Under the pieces are notes generated by a model. It was not told the DNA's origin, searched no databases, and saw only the letters and a list, made by a program, of their open reading frames with translations. Position numbers and translations under genes: made by a program. Source: Mycolicibacterium austroafricanum (GTDB taxonomy: Bacteria; Actinomycetota; Actinomycetes; Mycobacteriales; Mycobacteriaceae). From it: a stretch of 64,000 nt of DNA. Numbering within the stretch: position 1 is the stretch's first letter; every line of letters begins with the position of its first letter. The stretch lies in contig NZ_CACSIP010000045.1 of assembly GCF_902705885.1 (NCBI RefSeq), positions 191,183 through 255,182 of the forward strand, in the 5' to 3' direction. This document shows, in pieces, positions 1 through 13,521 of this stretch.

Positions 1-917
<917 letters not shown>

Positions 918-945
918 CTAGAGCGTGGGCCGTCGGCTGGTGTGC

Positions 946-1677
946 TCAGAGTGAATGTCCGTTGGCGTAGGCAGTCGCCCAGTCCCGGACGGTCCGGGCG
1001 TACTGGTCGGAGTAGTTGTAGGCGCGCAGCGCCTCCATCCAACCGCGCGGCGTCGCCAGGTCCTTGCCCCGCCAGCACAGATAGCCCGCCGCCGACAGCG
1101 CCGCATCGTCGATGTTGTCGGCGTTGACGTCGCCGTCGTTGTTCGCGTCGACCCCGTAGAGCCGCCAGGTCTCCGGGATGAACTGCATCGGCCCCATCGC
1201 ACGGGCATAGGACTCGTCGCCGTCGTGGCTCACCGCCTCGTTGTCCAGGATCTCGAGGTTGCCGCCGGTCCCGTCCAGCAGAACACCCCGGATCGGCGGG
1301 GAGATGTCGCCGTTGGCGGCGATGTTCGCGCCCCGGTAGGTGCCGTGGTGGCTCTCCACCTGACCGATGCCCGCCAGCGTCGTCCACGACAGGTGACAGT
1401 CGGGGTTCTCCACCTCGGCCACCCGGGCGGCGTAGGCGTACGCCTCCAGCGCCGTGACCGGGATCCCCAGTCCCGGTGCCCGCTCGGCGGCCCAGGCGTG
1501 CAGCTGATCGGCGGGCCGACCGGCGGCCGAGGTGTCGATCTGCGGCACCGCATCACCGGGAGGCGGCGGCACCCCCTCCGGGATGGGGGTGCCGAGCTGC
1601 CAGGAACAGCTGGAAGCCAGGAGCAGCGCTGTCGCGCCGATCACGGCCATCGCCTGTAGCCAACGCACCCGCGTCAC
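946..1677 (-). CDS. lpqU: LpqU-like secreted lytic transglycosylase
   Basis: Predicted murein lytic transglycosylase (SLT/MltB-like) of 243 residues acting on peptidoglycan outside the membrane. A hydrophobic N-terminal segment (about residues 8-24) ends in LLASSC, so C24 is a possible though imperfect lipobox cysteine. The catalytic domain shows GIGQVESHHG with the likely acid E108, followed by GPMQFIPETW and an EF-hand-like NNDGDVNADNIDDA segment. I chose the GTG at 1675-1677 because GAGGAG lies five bases upstream and the resulting length equals the M. tuberculosis protein as I remember it; an upstream ATG at 1779 would add 34 polar residues before the signal peptide. It lies just upstream of eno. 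Confidence 0.88.
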   Translation of the reverse strand: MTRVRWLQAMAVIGATALLLASSCSWQLGTPIPEGVPPPPGDAVPQIDTSAAGRPADQLHAWAAERAPGLGIPVTALEAYAYAARVAEVENPDCHLSWTTLAGIGQVESHHGTYRGANIAANGDISPPIRGVLLDGTGGNLEILDNEAVSHDGDESYARAMGPMQFIPETWRLYGVDANNDGDVNADNIDDAALSAAGYLCWRGKDLATPRGWMEALRAYNYSDQYARTVRDWATAYANGHSL

Positions 1678-1809
1678 CGGACTCCTCAACCCACTGTGGT
1701 CACCGTCCATGCTGCCACGCGTCCGCGGACATCGGTCTGACCCCGGGGTCGGTTTCGGGTGTTCATTTGCTGACGCCACAGCGGGCGCCGCCGGGCAGTC
1801 GCCGCCGGA

Positions 1810-3069
1810 TCAGCTCACCAGCGATTCGCCCAGGAACCGGTCGGGCCCCTCGACTCCCGGCAGTGCGAAGAAGAACCCGCCGCCGACCGGCATGATGTAC
1901 TCCTCCAGCGGTTCGCCGGTGAGGCGGTTCTGCACCGCCAGGAAGCCGCGCTCCAGGCTGCGCTGATAGGAGACGAAGGCCAGCCCCTGATCCAGCCGGC
2001 CGGCGCCGTCGAAACTGCGCACATACGAGAACCCACGGCGCAGGATCAGGCTGTCCTCGGTTTCGGCAGTGCGCGGATTGGCCAGCCGGATGTGGGCATC
2101 GAGCGGAATGCGGTCACCGTCCGGATCCTCGGCGTAGTCGGGCTCGGCGAACTCGTCGGTCATCCCCAACGGCGCGCCGCTGATCTTCTCGCGACCGAAG
2201 ATCTGCTCCTGCTCGACCAGTCTGGTGCGGTCCCAGAACTCGACGAACATCCGGATGATCCGCACCGCCTGGTACGAGCCGCCCACCGCCCAGTCGGGTT
2301 CACCGTCCTCGGGTCCGACCCAGACGTAGCGGTCCATCAGGGCCTGGTCCTCGCTGTCCAGGTTGGCCGTTCCATCCTTGAATCCCAACAGGTTTCGCGG
2401 AGTGGTGGCGTGTGATGCCACGCCCGCACCGCGCGCGTAGCCGTCCATCATCCAGTGCAGCACCAGGTGGCGGCGGGTGCGTCGCATCAACTGGCGCAGC
2501 GCGAACTGCAGCGTGTCGATGTGCCCGGCCTCCATGGTGATCAGCAGGTCGCCGTGGGACAGCGTGGGATCCAGCCGGTCATTGGCCAGAAACGGCATCT
2601 GCACCAACTCTTTGGGCTTGCGGTCGGCGAGGCCGAACCGGTCGTCGAACAGCGACGCCCCGACGCTGACCACCACCGACAAGTCGTCCGGCGGTGGTTC
2701 TTCGCCCAGGATGCCCGAATCGACCGGTGGATAGGCCGGTCCGCGCTGTTCGGGCGGGCGGCCCGCCATCAACCCGCGGATCTCGTCTGTGAGTTCGGCC
2801 AGCGTGTCGGCGAGGCGTTCCCTGCTGTCCGCGATGACGGTGAAGGCCGCCATCAGCCCCTGCATCGGAACCGGGATCGCGGTGATCCCCGCCTGGTGCG
2901 GGCCTTCGAACTGCACGTAGCGCGGGTCCGGAGGGCCCGCTACCGGCTCCCCCTCCGGCGACGAGCACCCGGCGATCGCTGCGCCGACACCAACCGCCGC
3001 GCCGGTGCCCAGGGCCCCGGTGACAAAATTGCGGCGGCTGATGCCGGAGCGCGGAGACTCCTTCGTCAC
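1810..3069 (-). CDS. efeB: EfeB-like Dyp-type haem peroxidase, Tat-exported
   Basis: DyP-type peroxidase (419 residues) of the EfeB/DeDyP class, which in other bacteria oxidises Fe(II) or handles haem in the EfeUOB iron system. The N-terminus has a Tat motif SRRNF (11-15), then a hydrophobic stretch ending IAGC with C35, which also satisfies a lipobox. Family hallmarks are GFKDG (229-233, with the distal Asp D232), VGGSYQAVRIIRM and the probable proximal haem ligand H326 in LDAHIRLANPR. The start overlaps the end of the preceding efeM-like gene by four bases (ATGA), so the two are translationally coupled. No EfeU permease gene is present beside it. Confidence 0.92.
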   Translation of the reverse strand: MTKESPRSGISRRNFVTGALGTGAAVGVGAAIAGCSSPEGEPVAGPPDPRYVQFEGPHQAGITAIPVPMQGLMAAFTVIADSRERLADTLAELTDEIRGLMAGRPPEQRGPAYPPVDSGILGEEPPPDDLSVVVSVGASLFDDRFGLADRKPKELVQMPFLANDRLDPTLSHGDLLITMEAGHIDTLQFALRQLMRRTRRHLVLHWMMDGYARGAGVASHATTPRNLLGFKDGTANLDSEDQALMDRYVWVGPEDGEPDWAVGGSYQAVRIIRMFVEFWDRTRLVEQEQIFGREKISGAPLGMTDEFAEPDYAEDPDGDRIPLDAHIRLANPRTAETEDSLILRRGFSYVRSFDGAGRLDQGLAFVSYQRSLERGFLAVQNRLTGEPLEEYIMPVGGGFFFALPGVEGPDRFLGESLVS

Positions 3070-3998
3070 TGCAGGTTCAGCACCCCGGCGACCTGCGAGA
3101 CATTTTCCGACAGTCCGGCCAGCTGGGCCTTGAGGGTGTCGATGGTCTGCTGGTCGACGGTGACCTCAGGGCAGCGCGGCGACGGGTACTGGTCGTTCTC
3201 GGTGCAGTACAGCACCCATCCATCACCCTGACGCAGCGGCTCGAGCGTCGAATTGACCTCGGCGAAGCCCGCGTTGATCTGTTCAAGCAGCGCGGGATCG
3301 GCCTGCTGCAGCGCCGGGGTCAGTTCCTCGATCGCGGCCTGCGAACCCTCGATGTTTGCGTTGAAGTCCCACAGGTCGGTCTTGGCGTAGCGGTTCTCCT
3401 CGCCGGTGATCTTGCCCTCGGAGACCTCTTCGATCAGCTCGGCCGCGCCCACCGCGACATCACTGGGCGCCACCTCCAGCGTCGGCATCTGCTCGTTGAG
3501 CGTGGCGATGTCCGCATCGAGCTGGTCGGCGAACGGCGCACCGCCGTCGGTGGTGTTCTGGTCGAACAGCAGGTACTCGAGGCGGTGCCACCCGGTGAAG
3601 GCCGGGTCGTCCACGCCGGCGAAGTCGTCGACGCGGGCATCCACGAGACCGTCGATCTCTTCGACCAGTCCGGCCAGCGGCTCGATGCGCTCCCACGGCA
3701 CACGTGACGGCGCATATGCCGCCTGTGCGGCTTGAAGATCGCCGGCCCGGACGGCGTCGGTGAACGTCTTGACCACTGTCACCAGCTGGTTCGTCTGGTC
3801 GACGGCATACGCCTGGTATTCCTCGGCGGCTTGGGTGACCAGCGGGTCGGCCGGGGCGGCCGGGGATGCGCTCGTCTCACTGGTCTCGCTCGCGGTGCCG
3901 GTCTCGGTCGCTGTGGTGTCGGTGCCGGAGCTGGAACAGCCGGCAAGCGCCAGCCCCAGCGCCAGCGCCGAAAGTGGCAGGGCAGATAGCCGCCTCAT
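3066..3998 (-). CDS. efeO: EfeM/EfeO-type iron-uptake lipoprotein (M75 domain)
   Basis: Surface lipoprotein of the EfeO/EfeM (imelysin, peptidase M75) family, thought to bind iron and deliver it to a permease. The protein (310 residues) starts MRRLSALPL with a signal peptide ending LALAGC, a clear lipobox. A Ser/Thr/Ala linker follows, then the M75 domain with the hallmark HxxE in GWHRLEYLLF. The N-terminal cupredoxin domain of classical EfeO is absent, so it is closer to EfeM. The ATG at 3996-3998 was chosen over an upstream in-frame ATG (4061) because it begins the signal peptide and has AGGAGG-like bases before it. It is first in an operon with efeB and divergent from fbpA. Confidence 0.9.
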   Translation of the reverse strand: MRRLSALPLSALALGLALAGCSSSGTDTTATETGTASETSETSASPAAPADPLVTQAAEEYQAYAVDQTNQLVTVVKTFTDAVRAGDLQAAQAAYAPSRVPWERIEPLAGLVEEIDGLVDARVDDFAGVDDPAFTGWHRLEYLLFDQNTTDGGAPFADQLDADIATLNEQMPTLEVAPSDVAVGAAELIEEVSEGKITGEENRYAKTDLWDFNANIEGSQAAIEELTPALQQADPALLEQINAGFAEVNSTLEPLRQGDGWVLYCTENDQYPSPRCPEVTVDQQTIDTLKAQLAGLSENVSQVAGVLNLQ

Positions 3999-4020
3999 GT
4001 AGAACCTCCTTGTTCGGGTC

Positions 4021-4039
4021 GAAAGGCAGGCTAACCGGC
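4021..4039. promoter_or_regulatory. Weak IdeR-like box upstream of efeM
   Basis: Positions 4028-4036 read AGGCTAACC, identical to the core of the mycobacterial IdeR consensus TTAGGTTAGGCTAACCTAA; over 19 bases the match is 11. It lies 23 bp before the efeM start, as expected for iron-dependent repression by the DtxR/IdeR family. The outer positions do not match, so this alone is weak. Confidence 0.4.
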
Positions 4040-4060
4040 TTTGGTCGCTGAGGATAGCCA

Positions 4061-4076
4061 CACCTTTGTAAAGGTG
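4061..4076. promoter_or_regulatory. Perfect 7-bp inverted repeat between efeM and fbpA
   Basis: CACCTTTGTAAAGGTG is a perfect palindrome with 7-bp arms and a 2-bp centre. It overlaps a second imperfect dyad (AAGGTGACCTT, 4071-4081). It lies between the two IdeR-like boxes in the divergent iron promoter region, so it is a candidate metalloregulator or other operator. The binding protein is unknown. Confidence 0.4.
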
Positions 4077-4105
4077 ACCTTAGTCCTTCGAGTGGGCCCG
4101 CCGCC

Positions 4106-4124
4106 TTAGGCTAGGATTCGCTAA
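4106..4124. promoter_or_regulatory. IdeR-like iron box upstream of fbpA
   Basis: TTAGGCTAGGATTCGCTAA matches 14 of 19 positions of the IdeR consensus TTAGGTTAGGCTAACCTAA, including both outer ends. It ends 37 bp before the chosen fbpA start, a normal operator position. This supports iron-repressed transcription of the fbp operon by IdeR; binding is inferred, not shown. Confidence 0.6.
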
Positions 4125-4161
4125 TAGCGTCTGGATACGGCGCGGGAAGGACGTGGCCCGC

Positions 4162-5187
4162 ATGCGCACACGGTGGAGTCGAATCGCCAGTCGGATCGGC
4201 GTGGTCGTGACCCTCACCGCAGCACTCGGCACGGCAGCGTGCTCGGGCTCCGGCCAGAGCGACGAGCTACTGATCTACAGCGCGCAGCACGAGTCGCTGA
4301 CCAAGGAGTGGATCGAAGCCTTCACCGAGGAAACCGGCATCCCGGTCACCTACCGCCAGGGCGGCGACACCGAGATGGGCAACCAGTTGGTCGCCGAGGG
4401 TGATGCCTCACCCGCCGATGTGTTCCTGACCGAGAACTCCCCCGCCATGGCCGCGGTCGAACGGGCGGACCTGTTCGCCGACATCACCCCCGAGATCGCC
4501 GACCAGGTCCCTGAGCAGTATCGGCCGTCGAGTGGCAAGTGGACCGGTGTCGCGGCCCGAGCCACGGTGTTCGCCTACAACACCGACATGCTCACCCCCG
4601 AGCAGCTGCCCGCCTCGATGCTGGACCTGCAGCGGCCGGAGTGGCAGGGCCGCTGGGGCGCACCTCCGGCGAAAGCGGACTTCCAGGCCATCGTCGCCGC
4701 TCTGCTGCAGCTCGAAGGACCCGAGGTCACCGAGCGGTGGCTGGACGGCATGAAAACCAACGCCGAGATCTACGACAACAACATCACCACCCTGCGGGCC
4801 GTGAACAGCGGCGAGGTGGCCGGCGGGGTGATCTACCACTACTACTGGTTCCGCGATCAGGCGGAGACCGAGGAGATCAGCGGCAACACCGAACTGCACT
4901 ACTTCCGCAACGAGGATCCGGGCGCCTTCGTCAGCATCTCCGGCGGCGGAGTGCTCGCGTCGAGCGACAAACAGGATCAGGCGCAGCAATTCCTGCAGTT
5001 CGTCACCAGCGAAGCCGGACAGGACATCCTGCGCACCGGCACCTCGTTCGAATATCCGGTGGCCAGTGGCGTCGCCGCCAACCCGGCTCTGGTCCCGCTG
5101 GCCGAGCTGCAGGCCCCCGCCGTCGACCCGTCCACCCTCGACGCGCAGGCCGTGTCGGACATGATGACAAAGGACGGTTTGCTGTAG
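4162..5187 (+). CDS. fbpA: Ferric-iron ABC transporter substrate-binding lipoprotein (FbpA-like)
   Basis: Extracytoplasmic solute-binding protein of the Fe(III) family (FbpA/SfuA type), 341 residues. The signal peptide ends LGTAAC, giving a lipid-anchored protein. The mature part opens DELLIYSAQHESLTKEW and contains the tyrosine-rich GVIYHYYWFRDQ segment where this family coordinates iron, plus GDTEMGNQL and ADVFLTEN. A GTG at 4153 is in frame, but GGAAGG (4145-4150) sits too close to it; the ATG at 4162 has proper spacing and is preferred. The permease gene follows with no gap, and the divergent efeMB operon faces away. Confidence 0.9.
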   Translation: MRTRWSRIASRIGVVVTLTAALGTAACSGSGQSDELLIYSAQHESLTKEWIEAFTEETGIPVTYRQGGDTEMGNQLVAEGDASPADVFLTENSPAMAAVERADLFADITPEIADQVPEQYRPSSGKWTGVAARATVFAYNTDMLTPEQLPASMLDLQRPEWQGRWGAPPAKADFQAIVAALLQLEGPEVTERWLDGMKTNAEIYDNNITTLRAVNSGEVAGGVIYHYYWFRDQAETEEISGNTELHYFRNEDPGAFVSISGGGVLASSDKQDQAQQFLQFVTSEAGQDILRTGTSFEYPVASGVAANPALVPLAELQAPAVDPSTLDAQAVSDMMTKDGLL

Positions 5188-6780
5188 GTGGCCACTCCGG
5201 CCGCCGTGCAGGACCTCCAGTCGGGGCCGCAGCCGCTCCCGGCCCGCACCGCGGCGGTATCACTCCGACCGGGTCCGCTGGTCGCTGTCACCGTCTCGCT
5301 TCTGGTGGCTGCCACCTTCATCCCGCTCAGCTACGTGGGCTGGGCTTTCGTCACGACCGGATGGGATCAGGCTTACGCGCTGATCGTGCGGCCGCACGTC
5401 GGCGAGCTACTGGTCAACACCGTGGCGTTGGTGGTGCTGACCGTGCCGCTGTGCCTCGTCGTCGGCGTGGGTGCCGCCTGGCTGGTGGAGCGCACCGACG
5501 TCCCGGGGCGCCCGTTGTGGCGGCCGCTGTTCGTCACGCCGCTGGCGGTGCCCGCGTTCGTCAACAGCTACGCGTGGCTGGGGATCGTGCCGTCGCTGCA
5601 CGGGCTGGGCGCCGGCGTGCTGGTCACGACGCTGTCCTACTTCCCGTTCGTGTACCTGCCCGCAGCGGCGGCGTTGCGTCGGCTCGATCCCGCGGTCGAG
5701 GAGTCGGCTCGCGCACTGGGATCCAGTTCGACCGGGGTCTTCTTCCGGGTGGCGCTCCCGCAGCTGCGCCTGGCGATACTGGGCGGGGCGTTGCTCATCG
5801 GTCTGCATCTGCTCGCCGAGTACGGCGCGTTCGTGATGCTGCGCTTCGAGACCTTCACCACCGCGATCTTTCAGCAGTTCCAAGCGACTTTCGACGGCCC
5901 GGCCGGCAGCATGCTCGCCGGGGTGCTGGTGTTGTGCTGTCTGGTGCTGCTGGTCGCCGAGGCCGGCGCGCGGGGCAACGCCCGGATGGCGCGGATCGGC
6001 AGCGGCGCCGCCCGCGACATCGTGACACTTCACCTGGGCCGCAACCGGTTTCCTGCGTTGCTCGTTCTGATCGTGCTCGCCGTGCTGGCCTTGGGGGTGC
6101 CGCTGTGGACGTTGTTGCGCTGGCTGTGGATCGGCGGCGCCGACGTGTGGGAGCTCGCCCCGATCAGTCAGGCGCTCACCCAGACGATCGGGCTGGCCAC
6201 CGTCGCGGCGCTGGCGGCGACGGTGCTGGCGTTCCCGGTGGCCTGGGTGGCGGTGCGCTCCCAGGGAGTCCTGGCCCGCACGGTGGAGGGCGCGAACTAC
6301 GTGACAAGTTCACTGCCCGGCATCGTCACAGCATTGGCACTGGTGACGGTGACCATCCGGGTGGCACCGCCGCTCTACCAGACGGTGGTGGTGGTGGTCT
6401 GCGCATACGTGCTGATGTTCCTGCCCCGTGCCCTGGTCAGCGTGCGCGCCGGGCTGGCACAGGTGCCGATCGGGCTCGAGGAGGCCTCCCGGTCGCTGGG
6501 AGCGCCGCCGTGGGTGACGTTCCTGCGGGTGACGCTGCGACTGACCGCACCGTCCGCGGCTGCCGGGGCGTCGCTGGTGTTCGTGGCCGTGGCAACGGAA
6601 CTGACCGCGACGCTGCTGCTGGCGCCGACGGGCACCCGCACCCTGGCGATGGGCTTCTGGGCAATGTCGGGTGAGTTGAATTACGCTGCCGCCGCGCCCT
6701 ATGCGTTGGTCATGGTCGTGCTGGCCATGCCGGTGACGATGGTGCTGTTCCGCCAGTCCACCAAGGCGGCGGCCGGGTGA
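5188..6780 (+). CDS. fbpB: Ferric-iron ABC transporter permease (FbpB-like)
   Basis: Fused permease of 530 residues with two MetI-like transmembrane domains, roughly residues 35-265 and 285-520, and about twelve hydrophobic segments. Each half has an EAA-type loop: VEESARALGSSSTGVFFRVALP in the first and LEEASRSLGAPPWVTFLRVTL in the second, the contact sites for the ATPase. The fused two-domain form is typical of FbpB/SfuB iron permeases. The GTG start at 5188 directly follows the fbpA stop, and its end overlaps fbpC by four bases, so the three genes form one operon. Confidence 0.92.
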   Translation: MATPAAVQDLQSGPQPLPARTAAVSLRPGPLVAVTVSLLVAATFIPLSYVGWAFVTTGWDQAYALIVRPHVGELLVNTVALVVLTVPLCLVVGVGAAWLVERTDVPGRPLWRPLFVTPLAVPAFVNSYAWLGIVPSLHGLGAGVLVTTLSYFPFVYLPAAAALRRLDPAVEESARALGSSSTGVFFRVALPQLRLAILGGALLIGLHLLAEYGAFVMLRFETFTTAIFQQFQATFDGPAGSMLAGVLVLCCLVLLVAEAGARGNARMARIGSGAARDIVTLHLGRNRFPALLVLIVLAVLALGVPLWTLLRWLWIGGADVWELAPISQALTQTIGLATVAALAATVLAFPVAWVAVRSQGVLARTVEGANYVTSSLPGIVTALALVTVTIRVAPPLYQTVVVVVCAYVLMFLPRALVSVRAGLAQVPIGLEEASRSLGAPPWVTFLRVTLRLTAPSAAAGASLVFVAVATELTATLLLAPTGTRTLAMGFWAMSGELNYAAAAPYALVMVVLAMPVTMVLFRQSTKAAAG

Positions 6781-7826
6781 GCGCGAAGGTGCAGGTGAGT
6801 GGACTCACGAAGTCCTTCGGCGGCACCACGGTGCTCGACGGCATCGATCTGGAGTTGCCGCCGGGCAGCGCCACCGCCATCGTCGGCGCCTCCGGGTGCG
6901 GCAAGACCACGCTGCTGCGCCTGATCGCAGGATTCGAAACACCGGATTCCGGAAGCGTTTCCATCTCCGGTCAGCAGATGTCCGGGCCGGCCGCGTTCGT
7001 GCCCGCCCACCGGCGTGCGGTCGGCTACGTCGCCCAGGACGGCGCCCTGTTCCCCCACCTGACCGTCGGTCAGAACATCGCCTACGGCCTGCCCGCCACA
7101 CGCCGCCGCGCCGCGATCCGCCGGCGAGTAGCGGACCTGCTGGAAACGGTTGCGCTGGAACCGTCCTACGCGTCGCGCCGACCTCACCAACTGTCCGGCG
7201 GGCAGCAGCAGCGGGTGGCGCTGGCCCGCGCCCTGGCCCGTCGGCCGAAGCTGATGCTGCTCGACGAACCGTTCAGCTCACTCGACGCAGGGCTGCGCGC
7301 ATCCACCCGCAAGGCCGTCGCACACCTGCTCGCCACCGCCGGCGTCACGACGTTGGTGGTGACGCACGACCAGGAGGAGGCGATGTCGATCGCCGACCAG
7401 GTCGCGGTGATGCGTCACGGCCGGTTCACCCAGCTCGGCAGTCCGCGTGAGGTCTATCGCTATCCGGTCGACCGGTTCACCGCCGAGTTCCTCGGCGAGT
7501 GTGTGTTCCTGCCGTGCACCGTGTCCGGCGGTGTGGCCTCTTGTGCGCTGGGCAGGGTGCCCGTCGACTCTGCGGTTGCGGACGGTGCCGGCACCCTGAT
7601 GCTGCGACCCGAGCAGCTGATCGCCACCGAGGTCGCCGACAGCGAGCGCCAGACCGGCGTCGGCACCGTCGCCGCCACCGAGTTCCTGGGCCACGATGTG
7701 CTGCTCACCATCGACCTGGGCGGCGACATCACCCCGATCACAGTGCGCCAGCACAGCATCGAACCGCCCCCGGCGGACGCGAAGGTCCACATCGACGTGA
7801 TCGGCGGTGGCGTGGTGTTCCGGTGA
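6777..7826 (+). CDS. fbpC: Ferric-iron ABC transporter ATPase (FbpC-like)
   Basis: Cytoplasmic ATPase of 349 residues that powers the FbpB permease. It has Walker A GASGCGKTT, the signature LSGGQQQRVALARAL, Walker B LMLLDEPFSSLD and the switch histidine in VVTHDQEEA. A C-terminal TOBE-like domain (about residues 240-349) follows, as in FbpC/PotA-type subunits. The GTG start overlaps the fbpB stop (GTGA). The gene ends 27 bp before the convergent mazG end, with no obvious terminator hairpin between them. Confidence 0.93.
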   Translation: MSAKVQVSGLTKSFGGTTVLDGIDLELPPGSATAIVGASGCGKTTLLRLIAGFETPDSGSVSISGQQMSGPAAFVPAHRRAVGYVAQDGALFPHLTVGQNIAYGLPATRRRAAIRRRVADLLETVALEPSYASRRPHQLSGGQQQRVALARALARRPKLMLLDEPFSSLDAGLRASTRKAVAHLLATAGVTTLVVTHDQEEAMSIADQVAVMRHGRFTQLGSPREVYRYPVDRFTAEFLGECVFLPCTVSGGVASCALGRVPVDSAVADGAGTLMLRPEQLIATEVADSERQTGVGTVAATEFLGHDVLLTIDLGGDITPITVRQHSIEPPPADAKVHIDVIGGGVVFR

Positions 7827-7853
7827 CAGGACTCATCGAGCACCTGTCCGGGG

Positions 7854-8837
7854 CTACTCTGCCTCTGTTTCGGCGATCTCGGTTTCGTCGCCCAGGTCGA
7901 CTGCGACACCCGGCCAGTGCGCACGCCACTCGTCCTCACCGATCGCCCCCAGCGGTGCGTCGTCGAGTTCGGCGGCCACCTCGGCGCCGCGCCGAGACTC
8001 GGCGACGGACTCCTCGGCCGCTCGCACATCCGCCATGAACTCCAGAACTGCTGAACGCAAAGCGTTTTCGGCATCGAAATCGGCCGACACCGAAACCGTC
8101 GTCAACTCGTCGGGGATCAGATCATCTGGCACTCCGGCTACTTCGGCGCGGGCGAGTACCTTCTGCGCCAACGCCAACGCGGGTTGCCCGGTGGGAATGT
8201 CGTCCATGCACGACTCACGCGCGCTCTTCTCCAGGGCCTTGCGCTGCTCCCACTGCGCGAGCTGATCTTCCAACGTGATCGACTCACCGGCCAGCACGGC
8301 GGGTACGCGGTTGCCGAGCTTGCGAACCAAAGCGTCCGCCACGTCGTCGATGTCGAACGAGTTCTCGGGCGCATCCTCGGCGATGCGCGCGTGAAACAGC
8401 ACTTGCAGCAACACATCTCCGAGTTCGTCCCGCAGTTCGGACAGATCGCCGCCGTGCACCGCGTCGAACAGTTCGTAGGTCTCTTCGAGCAGGTACCGCC
8501 GCAGCGAGTCATGGGTCTGCTGGCTCTCCCACGGGCCGGCAGTGCGCAGCTTGTCCATCAGCGCGACCGCGTCGACCAGTCGTTCGCCGGGCCGCGGCTC
8601 GGCCGCGGAGATCACCCGCTCCCCCGCCGCGATCCGCGCCGCCACCGAGGGATGATCGGCGTCGGAGGACAGCAGCACCTCGGCGGGCTCACCGTCGTAG
8701 GCCGGACGCGCGGCCGGCAGCGACCACGGCACCTTGATCGGCAGTTCCTCGGTGTACTGGAGGTCACCGGCCAGCAGTTCGATCGCCTCGACGGGAATCA
8801 ACGACGGGCGGCGCGGGTCGACCAGCACGACCGTCAT
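7854..8837 (-). CDS. mazG: MazG nucleoside triphosphate pyrophosphohydrolase
   Basis: MazG hydrolyses NTPs and dNTPs, including oxidised ones, to monophosphates and protects against mutagenic nucleotides. The protein (327 residues) has the long mycobacterial layout: an N-terminal extension of about 90 residues, then the catalytic MazG domain with EETYE in YLLEETYELFDAV and the second metal site in ELRDELGDVLLQVLFH. The C-terminal part is acidic. The ATG is at 8835-8837. It lies 30 bp downstream of mfd on the same strand, the same pairing as in M. tuberculosis, so it is probably cotranscribed with mfd. Confidence 0.93.
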   Translation of the reverse strand: MTVVLVDPRRPSLIPVEAIELLAGDLQYTEELPIKVPWSLPAARPAYDGEPAEVLLSSDADHPSVAARIAAGERVISAAEPRPGERLVDAVALMDKLRTAGPWESQQTHDSLRRYLLEETYELFDAVHGGDLSELRDELGDVLLQVLFHARIAEDAPENSFDIDDVADALVRKLGNRVPAVLAGESITLEDQLAQWEQRKALEKSARESCMDDIPTGQPALALAQKVLARAEVAGVPDDLIPDELTTVSVSADFDAENALRSAVLEFMADVRAAEESVAESRRGAEVAAELDDAPLGAIGEDEWRAHWPGVAVDLGDETEIAETEAE

Positions 8838-8867
8838 CGCTGCGTACTCATATCGATCTCAGGTCGT

Positions 8868-12524
<3,657 letters not shown>

Positions 12525-12636
12525 GATGGGTCCCATCGTAGGCATCTGCCGGACCGCCTGCGGCACGGGCATCGCGGCGCCGCAGCGGTACTCGACAGCC
12601 GGTGTCAGCGCCGGAACAGCCGATATGCGGCCCGGC

Positions 12637-13281
12637 TCACTCCTGGTGCAGCACCGGATCGGATTCGAGGTGCGTCAACCCGTTCCAGCACAGGTTCACC
12701 AGGTGGGCGGCGACTACCTCTTTCTTCGGCTCGCGCACGTCGAGCCACCACTGGGCGGCCATCGACACCGAGCCGACCAGCGCCTGCGCGTACAGCGGCG
12801 CCAGGTCCGGATCCAGCCCGCGGCGGGAGAAGTCCCCGGCGAGGATCGACGCCACCTGGCTGACGGCGTCGTTGAGCAGCGTGGAGTAGGTGCCCGAGGT
12901 GATGCTCGCCGGGGAATCGCGGATCAGGATGCGGAAACCGTCGGTGCGCTCCTCGACATACGTCAGCAGTGCCAGAGCGACCCGTTCGACGCGCACCCGG
13001 GAGCGGTTCTTGGTCAACGACGCCGTGATTCCGTCCAGAAGCGCCGACATCTCCCGGTCCACGACGACGGCGTAGAGCCCCTCCTTGCCGCCGAAATGTT
13101 CGTACACCACCGGCTTGGACACGTTGGCGCGCAGCGCGATCTCCTCGACCGAGGTGCCGTCGAAACCGCGCTCGGCGAACAGCGACTTGGCGATCTCGAT
13201 CAACTGCTGGCGACGTTCGCTGCCGGTCATCCGGGCGCGGGGGGCCCGCGCGTGATTGTCGGGCTTGTCGGGCACTGCCAC
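12637..13281 (-). CDS. TetR-family transcriptional regulator upstream of mfd
   Basis: TetR/AcrR regulator of about 214 residues. The N-terminal helix-turn-helix is plain: [49 protein letters not shown]. The C-terminal ligand domain shows nothing that names an inducer. The start could be GTG 13281, GTG 13275 or ATG 13230 (MTGSERRQ); the first keeps an Arg-rich N-terminus and is used here. It precedes mfd by 112 bp on the same strand and corresponds in position to Rv1019 of M. tuberculosis. Its targets cannot be read from the sequence. Confidence 0.85.
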   Translation of the reverse strand: MAVPDKPDNHARAPRARMTGSERRQQLIEIAKSLFAERGFDGTSVEEIALRANVSKPVVYEHFGGKEGLYAVVVDREMSALLDGITASLTKNRSRVRVERVALALLTYVEERTDGFRILIRDSPASITSGTYSTLLNDAVSQVASILAGDFSRRGLDPDLAPLYAQALVGSVSMAAQWWLDVREPKKEVVAAHLVNLCWNGLTHLESDPVLHQE

Positions 13282-13361
13282 GCCGTTAGCGTAGGCCCCG
13301 GCACCCGACCCGCGTGCCCATTGGCACGCTGTTGCTTGGACTAGAGTCTCTGGGTGATCAG

Positions 13362-13433
13362 TCCGTCGTGGTGTAATCGGCAGCACCTCTGATTTTGGTT
13401 CAGATAGTTCAGGTTCGAGTCCTGGCGACGGAG
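13362..13433 (+). tRNA. tRNA-Gln (anticodon TTG)
   Basis: The sequence folds as a standard tRNA. The acceptor stem TCCGTCG pairs with CGACGGA, the anticodon stem TCTGA/TCAGA encloses loop TTTTGGT with anticodon TTG (reads CAA), and the T arm is CAGGTTCGAGTCCTG. The discriminator is G and the CCA end is not fully encoded (GCA follows). It lies between the divergent tetR and glmU genes. Confidence 0.97.
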
Positions 13434-13521
13434 CAAGCGAGGCTGGCCGAGCGCACCGAGTGACACCCGGGACCGGAGTGTTCACGTTCTGCACGCGTGC
13501 GCCGGGGCGGGAAGGACGTCT

